Position numbers and translations under genes: made by a program
Assembly: GCA_964444135.1 (NCBI GenBank)
Contig: CAYUFX010000005.1
Location: 1-64,000 of the forward strand
Origin: NIOZ-UU13 sp964444135
GTDB taxonomy: Bacteria > Planctomycetota > Phycisphaerae > Sedimentisphaerales > Anaerobacaceae
Direction of reading: 5' to 3'
Length of the DNA stretch: 64,000 nucleotides
Notes under the pieces: model-generated
What the model saw: the letters and a program-made list of their open reading frames with translations, nothing else
What the model was told of the DNA's origin: nothing
Databases searched by the model: none
Part shown: positions 60,992-64,000 of the stretch, piece by piece
Layout of the letters: the number at the start of each line of letters is the position of its first letter
How positions within the stretch are numbered: the stretch's first letter is position 1

Positions 60992-61060
60992 GTCATTCCG
61001 CACTTGATGCGGAATCCAGTACTATCAATAAGTCTTGATTCCCGCTTTCGTGGGAATGAC
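60992..61060. repeat. Paired GTCATTCC palindromes between ilvC and ilvN
   Basis: A 69-bp unit of two inverted hairpins (gtcattccgcacttgatgcgg and cccgctttcgtggg ending aatgac), the same design as 31108-31175. It accounts for part of the 348-bp gap 60768-61115; the remainder shows nothing that I recognise. Confidence 0.88.
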
Positions 61061-61115
61061 AAACCATCATTTGAGCTTTGACAGAGCACTCGTTTGGTGC
61101 TTGACGTGATACGAA

Positions 61116-61604
61116 TCACGGTTCAATTTTTGCATGTCGCGGCATTGCTATTGTCCCGGTTCTCGCCACGCTCTTAATCCCATAAGGCTTGCACACATTG
61201 ATGAAGGCCTCAATCTTGGCCTCCGGCCCGCTGATTTCGACCATGACAAACTTCTGGCCGATATCCACAACTTTGCCCCTGAACATTTCTATCAGCGATA
61301 AGATTTCAGACCGCTTCTCCGGGGGTGCAGATATGGCTATAAGCATCAAATCACGTGCTACTACCGGCTGTCCGACAAAATCCTGAACCTTAACGACTGG
61401 AACAATTCTGGCCAATTGTTTCCGGACTTGCTCGAGGACCCTGTCGTCGCCGATAACAACAATCGTCATCCGGCTCAACTGGGGGTCTTCGGTTCGGCCG
61501 ACAACCAGCGAATCAATATTAAACGCCCGCGCCGCAAACATCCCCGCAACATGGGCAAGAACGCCCGGCTTGTTTTCTACCAATGCACTTATTATATGCT
61601 TCAT
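61116..61604 (-). CDS. ilvN: Acetolactate synthase small (regulatory) subunit
   Basis: Regulatory subunit giving feedback control by branched-chain amino acids. The ACT domain is at the N-terminus (HIISALVENKPGVLAHVAGMFAARAFNIDSLVVG, with the valine-binding GVL region), and the C-terminal half (LMLIAISAPPEKRSEILSLIEMFRGKVVDIGQKFVMVEISG) matches the ALS small-subunit C-domain. At 162 residues it is typical. It lies between ilvB (upstream) and ilvC (downstream) on one strand; the gaps contain repeats, but the order ilvBNC suggests a single transcript. Confidence 0.94.
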   Translation of the reverse strand: MKHIISALVENKPGVLAHVAGMFAARAFNIDSLVVGRTEDPQLSRMTIVVIGDDRVLEQVRKQLARIVPVVKVQDFVGQPVVARDLMLIAISAPPEKRSEILSLIEMFRGKVVDIGQKFVMVEISGPEAKIEAFINVCKPYGIKSVARTGTIAMPRHAKIEP

Positions 61605-61630
61605 TTTTCATCCAACTTTCTAAGGACTGG

Positions 61631-61774
61631 TAAATAAATTAGGTTTCGTTTTGGCTCCAGCGAGGACAAGGCTGGCAAGGAAGCAAAACGCAGGCCTACT
61701 GGTTGGTAGTCCGAGTTTTGCTGACACCGCCAGCCGAAGCCGCAGCCAGCCAAAAATGGAAGATAATTTATTTA
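61631..61774. mobile_element. MITE-like element between ilvB and ilvN
   Basis: A 144-bp element bounded by perfect 11-bp inverted repeats (taaataaatta and taatttattta), with the inward flanks also partly complementary (ttttggct and agccaaaa). The interior is GC-rich and could fold. It has no coding capacity and fills most of the 187-bp ilvB-ilvN gap. I cannot see a clear target-site duplication. Confidence 0.6.
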
Positions 61775-61791
61775 TAAGTTCTAAGCTCAAA

Positions 61792-63522
61792 TCAGATTAA
61801 CCTTTCCAGTATATCAAGCCCGCTCATCTCATCTATACTTTTGCCCGCCGGAACCATCGGCCAGACATTTTCTTCCCTCTCGACTCTAAAGTCAACGACG
61901 CAGGGCTTCTTTTCCGCTAACATCTGCTTGACCGCTTTGGGAACATCTTCTTTTTTATCGACGGTAATCCCAACCGCACCCATCGCACGCGCAATGACCG
62001 CGTAGTCCGGATTGGACAGATAGCTCTTGGAATAGCGCTTATTATAGAAAAGCTCCTGCCACTGCCGAACCATTCCCATATATCCGTTATTTAAGATACA
62101 GACATTTATCGGCAAATTGTGCTCAACCGCCGTTGCAAGCTCCGTCATCGTCATATTGAAACTGTGGTCGCCGTCAATATCAATAACCGTAGCATCGGGC
62201 ATAGCTACCTGAGCGCCTATGGCGGCCGGCAGACCGTAGCCCATCGTCCCGAGTCCGCCGGAGCTTATGAGCTGTCTGGGTCTGATGAATTTATAAAATT
62301 GGGCCGCCCACATCTGATTTTGGCCGACGCCAGTTGTTACGATTGCCCCATTTTTGGTCTGACGGCAAAGCTCATCAATAACAAACTGGGGCTTAATCGT
62401 CGATGAATCCTGGTCATACCGAAAGGGAAACTTCTCTTTCCATTCGGCAATTTTATTGAACCATCTTTTTCTCTCGTGATATTCAACTTCCTTAACCAGC
62501 TCACCGAGGATGACTTTGGCATCGCCCACAACAGGAATATCCACGCTGACATTCTTCGATATACTCGAGGGGTCAATATCGATATGGATTATCTTAGCGT
62601 GCGGAGCAAACGTCTCGACTTTGCCCGTGACCCGGTCGTCAAACCGGGCACCTATGGCAATCAACAAATCGCACTCCTGTACGGCATAATTGGCATACGC
62701 AGCGCCGTGCATCCCGAGCATATCCAGAGATTCCGGCTTTCTCTGGTCGTAACTGCCTAATCCTAAAAGTGTCATGGTTACGGGCAGATGCGCTTTTTCC
62801 ACCAATGCTCTTAGCTCCTGGCTTGCGTTGGCGCTGACAACACCGCCGCCGACGTATAGCACCGGCTGCTTTGATTGATTTATCGCCTGCGCAGCCGTTG
62901 ATATCTGTTTGGCGTGTCCTTTGGTCCGAACTCTGTAACCCGGCAGCTTCATCTCGACCGGACCGTCGGTACTGCACTTGTTGAACTGCACGTCAACCGG
63001 TATATCAACCAGCACCGGGCCGGGCCGACCGGTCGAGGCAATATAAAATGCCTCCCGAATCGTTCGAGCTACATCCTTAACGTCTTTGACAATAGAGTTG
63101 TATTTCGTAACCGGACGGGTAATACCGGTAGTGTCAGCCTCCTGGAATGCGTCATTTCCGATAAGCTCTGTGCGGACCTGTCCCGTCAGGGCAACCACCG
63201 GTACCGAGTCCATCATCGCCGTAGCAAGACCGGTAACTAAGTTGCACGCACCCGGGCCGCTGGTCGCGACCATAACGCCGACTTTCCCACTGGCGCGGGC
63301 GTATGCGTCAGCCATATGGCACCCGCCCTGTTCGTGACGCGGAACTACAAAATTAATCGGCGCATCATACAACCTGTCGAACAAAGGCAGCACCACGCCA
63401 CCAAGATAGCCGAACATTGTCTCCACACCTTGTTCAAGGAGCGTATCGACGATGATTTGTGCACCTGTTTTAATGGTGAAATTACCGGCTGAATCAGCCG
63501 AAGTGCGGGATTTGGATTTCAT
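61792..63522 (-). CDS. ilvB: Acetolactate synthase large (catalytic) subunit
   Basis: ThDP- and FAD-dependent synthesis of acetolactate. GYLGGVVLPLFDRLYDAPINFVVPRHEQGG holds the catalytic Glu region (here RHEQ), then SGPGACNLVTGLATAMMDSVPVVALTGQV, IPVDVQFN, and the C-terminal ThDP motif IDIDGDHSFNMTMTELATAVEHNLPINVCILNNGYMGMVRQWQ. The usual start near MKSKSRTS at 63522 follows aaagga; the frame to 63606 lies in leader sequence. At 576 residues it is normal. It is preceded by a long leader and a consensus promoter. Confidence 0.95.
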   Translation of the reverse strand: MKSKSRTSADSAGNFTIKTGAQIIVDTLLEQGVETMFGYLGGVVLPLFDRLYDAPINFVVPRHEQGGCHMADAYARASGKVGVMVATSGPGACNLVTGLATAMMDSVPVVALTGQVRTELIGNDAFQEADTTGITRPVTKYNSIVKDVKDVARTIREAFYIASTGRPGPVLVDIPVDVQFNKCSTDGPVEMKLPGYRVRTKGHAKQISTAAQAINQSKQPVLYVGGGVVSANASQELRALVEKAHLPVTMTLLGLGSYDQRKPESLDMLGMHGAAYANYAVQECDLLIAIGARFDDRVTGKVETFAPHAKIIHIDIDPSSISKNVSVDIPVVGDAKVILGELVKEVEYHERKRWFNKIAEWKEKFPFRYDQDSSTIKPQFVIDELCRQTKNGAIVTTGVGQNQMWAAQFYKFIRPRQLISSGGLGTMGYGLPAAIGAQVAMPDATVIDIDGDHSFNMTMTELATAVEHNLPINVCILNNGYMGMVRQWQELFYNKRYSKSYLSNPDYAVIARAMGAVGITVDKKEDVPKAVKQMLAEKKPCVVDFRVEREENVWPMVPAGKSIDEMSGLDILERLI

Positions 63523-63838
63523 CTCTTTATTCCTTTCCTGACAAACACCACGGGCTCTATCCTTGGCCGCCGGCAGTCGAACTTGTGCCCTACACACCGG
63601 CTTCACAAGCTTGTCCCCGTAAAAACGGGGAATAGAACCCCTTTTTGTTATTCCGGCGATTCCCTTTTTTTATGGGAACCCTCAATTATGGCTCTGCTGG
63701 GCCCTTACGGCGAATCAACCGTTTCAACAACAGGAATACGGCCGAATCATCCGAAGATTCTAAACCCTGCCATAATACCGTAACCATCCCATACTAAGGA
63801 CGTCTCAGGGTCGTATTTGCATGTTTTCACACAAACAC
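63523..63838 (-). other. Long 5' leader of ilvB
   Basis: About 316 bases lie between the predicted transcription start and the ilvB ATG. The leader has short start-stop frames and several hairpins, including ccccgt/acgggg at 63615-63630. I could not find a T-box or a leader peptide rich in Leu/Val/Ile codons. It may be an unassigned control leader for branched-chain amino acid synthesis. Confidence 0.4.
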
Positions 63839-63844
63839 AGAGGC

Positions 63845-63873
63845 ATTATACAAGAACAAACCGCCTCTGTCAA
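63845..63873 (-). promoter_or_regulatory. Consensus sigma-70 promoter for ilvB
   Basis: On the minus strand TTGACA (63868-63873) and TATAAT (63845-63850) are separated by exactly 17 bases, a full match to consensus at both hexamers. Confidence 0.85.
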
Positions 63874-63936
63874 TTATTTTCGGCAATTTATATGGCCGAC
63901 AATAAAGATTTTTTCTCCTTTTGCTCCCGAACGTAG

Positions 63937-63956
63937 GGGCGGTTCGCGAACCGCCC
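63937..63956. repeat. 20-bp perfect palindrome, intergenic copy
   Basis: gggcggttcgcgaaccgccc preceded by gtag, identical to the copy inside rsmB and close to that inside fmt. The last part of the window (63874-64000) shows no gene. Confidence 0.93.
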
Positions 63957-64000
63957 TCGCCCGAACCATATATATCCAAACCACCCTGATTTCCTGTTCA

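Noticed and set aside
63583..63783. 66-codon plus-strand frame antisense to the ilvB leader
   Set aside because: Lies in the leader and promoter-distal repeats of ilvB with no family features; treated as chance.
63523..63838. T-box riboswitch in the ilvB leader
   Set aside because: The conserved T-box AGGGTGGNACCGCG-type sequence and anti-terminator are not visible.
1..64000. tRNA and rRNA genes
   Set aside because: I scanned intergenic regions for tRNA arm patterns and rRNA motifs and saw none; rnpB is the only RNA gene that I can support.

Overview
The window looks like a chromosomal contig from a planctomycete, most likely of the class Phycisphaerae. The evidence is a tandem array of pseudopilin genes with the planctomycete-type N-terminus (GFTLIELLVVIAIIALLMAILMPAL), H-X9-DG-type tails on those proteins, many secreted or lipoprotein genes of unknown function, divergent housekeeping proteins, and intergenic DNA packed with short dispersed repeats. 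Genes lie on both strands, mostly singly or in pairs. This placement is inferred from style and protein character; no 16S rRNA is present.

Layout. 1-9.7 kb: a repeat-rich leader, dnaK, then mnmE, yidC and a phosphoesterase on the minus strand, lptB and def on the plus strand, and a decayed NYN-domain gene. 9.8-16.2 kb: fmt, rsmB, a candidate origin or control region, dnaA, and a secreted TPR-like protein. 16.4-22.6 kb: an HdrA/MvhD-type redox operon with a small leader protein, nadK and dxs. 22.6-24.1 kb: repeats and gene remnants, including an internally deleted HNH-type gene. 24.1-33.2 kb: ispA, miaA, two ATP-cone genes (one is nrdR), a parvulin, a thymidylate synthase family protein, ribE, pdxA and rsmA. 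33.4-38.9 kb: six tandem pseudopilin paralogues. 39-46.5 kb: fumarase alpha subunit, a beta-propeller-like secreted protein, an S55 (SpoIVB) peptidase-like protein, a membrane-anchored TPR-like protein and an RluD-type pseudouridine synthase. 46.5-48.3 kb: a HEPN protein flanked by inverted palindromic repeats, then a HepT/MntA-type HEPN/nucleotidyltransferase pair. 48.3-58.2 kb: trkA, trkH, recG, pcm, a DUF3800 protein, a TauE/SafE transporter, a lipoprotein and nadB. 58.4 kb: RNase P RNA. 58.8-64 kb: a lipoprotein and ilvC, ilvN, ilvB with a long leader behind a consensus promoter.

Most genes are core functions: protein folding and targeting, translation initiation and tRNA/rRNA modification, replication start, isoprenoid, riboflavin, PLP, NAD and branched-chain amino acid synthesis, and potassium uptake.

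The most unusual content is not a gene. Throughout the window, gaps between genes are filled by degenerate arrays with a strict 7-bp period, often near 84 bp (12 units) and often running up to a start or stop codon. Arrays of the same kind lie in frame inside mnmE, dnaA, the TPR-like gene, fumA and dxs; four of these are 84 bp or close to it (28 codons) and one is 63 bp (21 codons). Two other palindromic families also lie in frame inside genes: a 20-bp palindrome in both fmt and rsmB, and a GTCATTCC-type element in yidC. This resembles the short tandem heptamers of cyanobacteria and the in-frame palindromic elements of Rickettsia, and I regard it as the main lead in the window.
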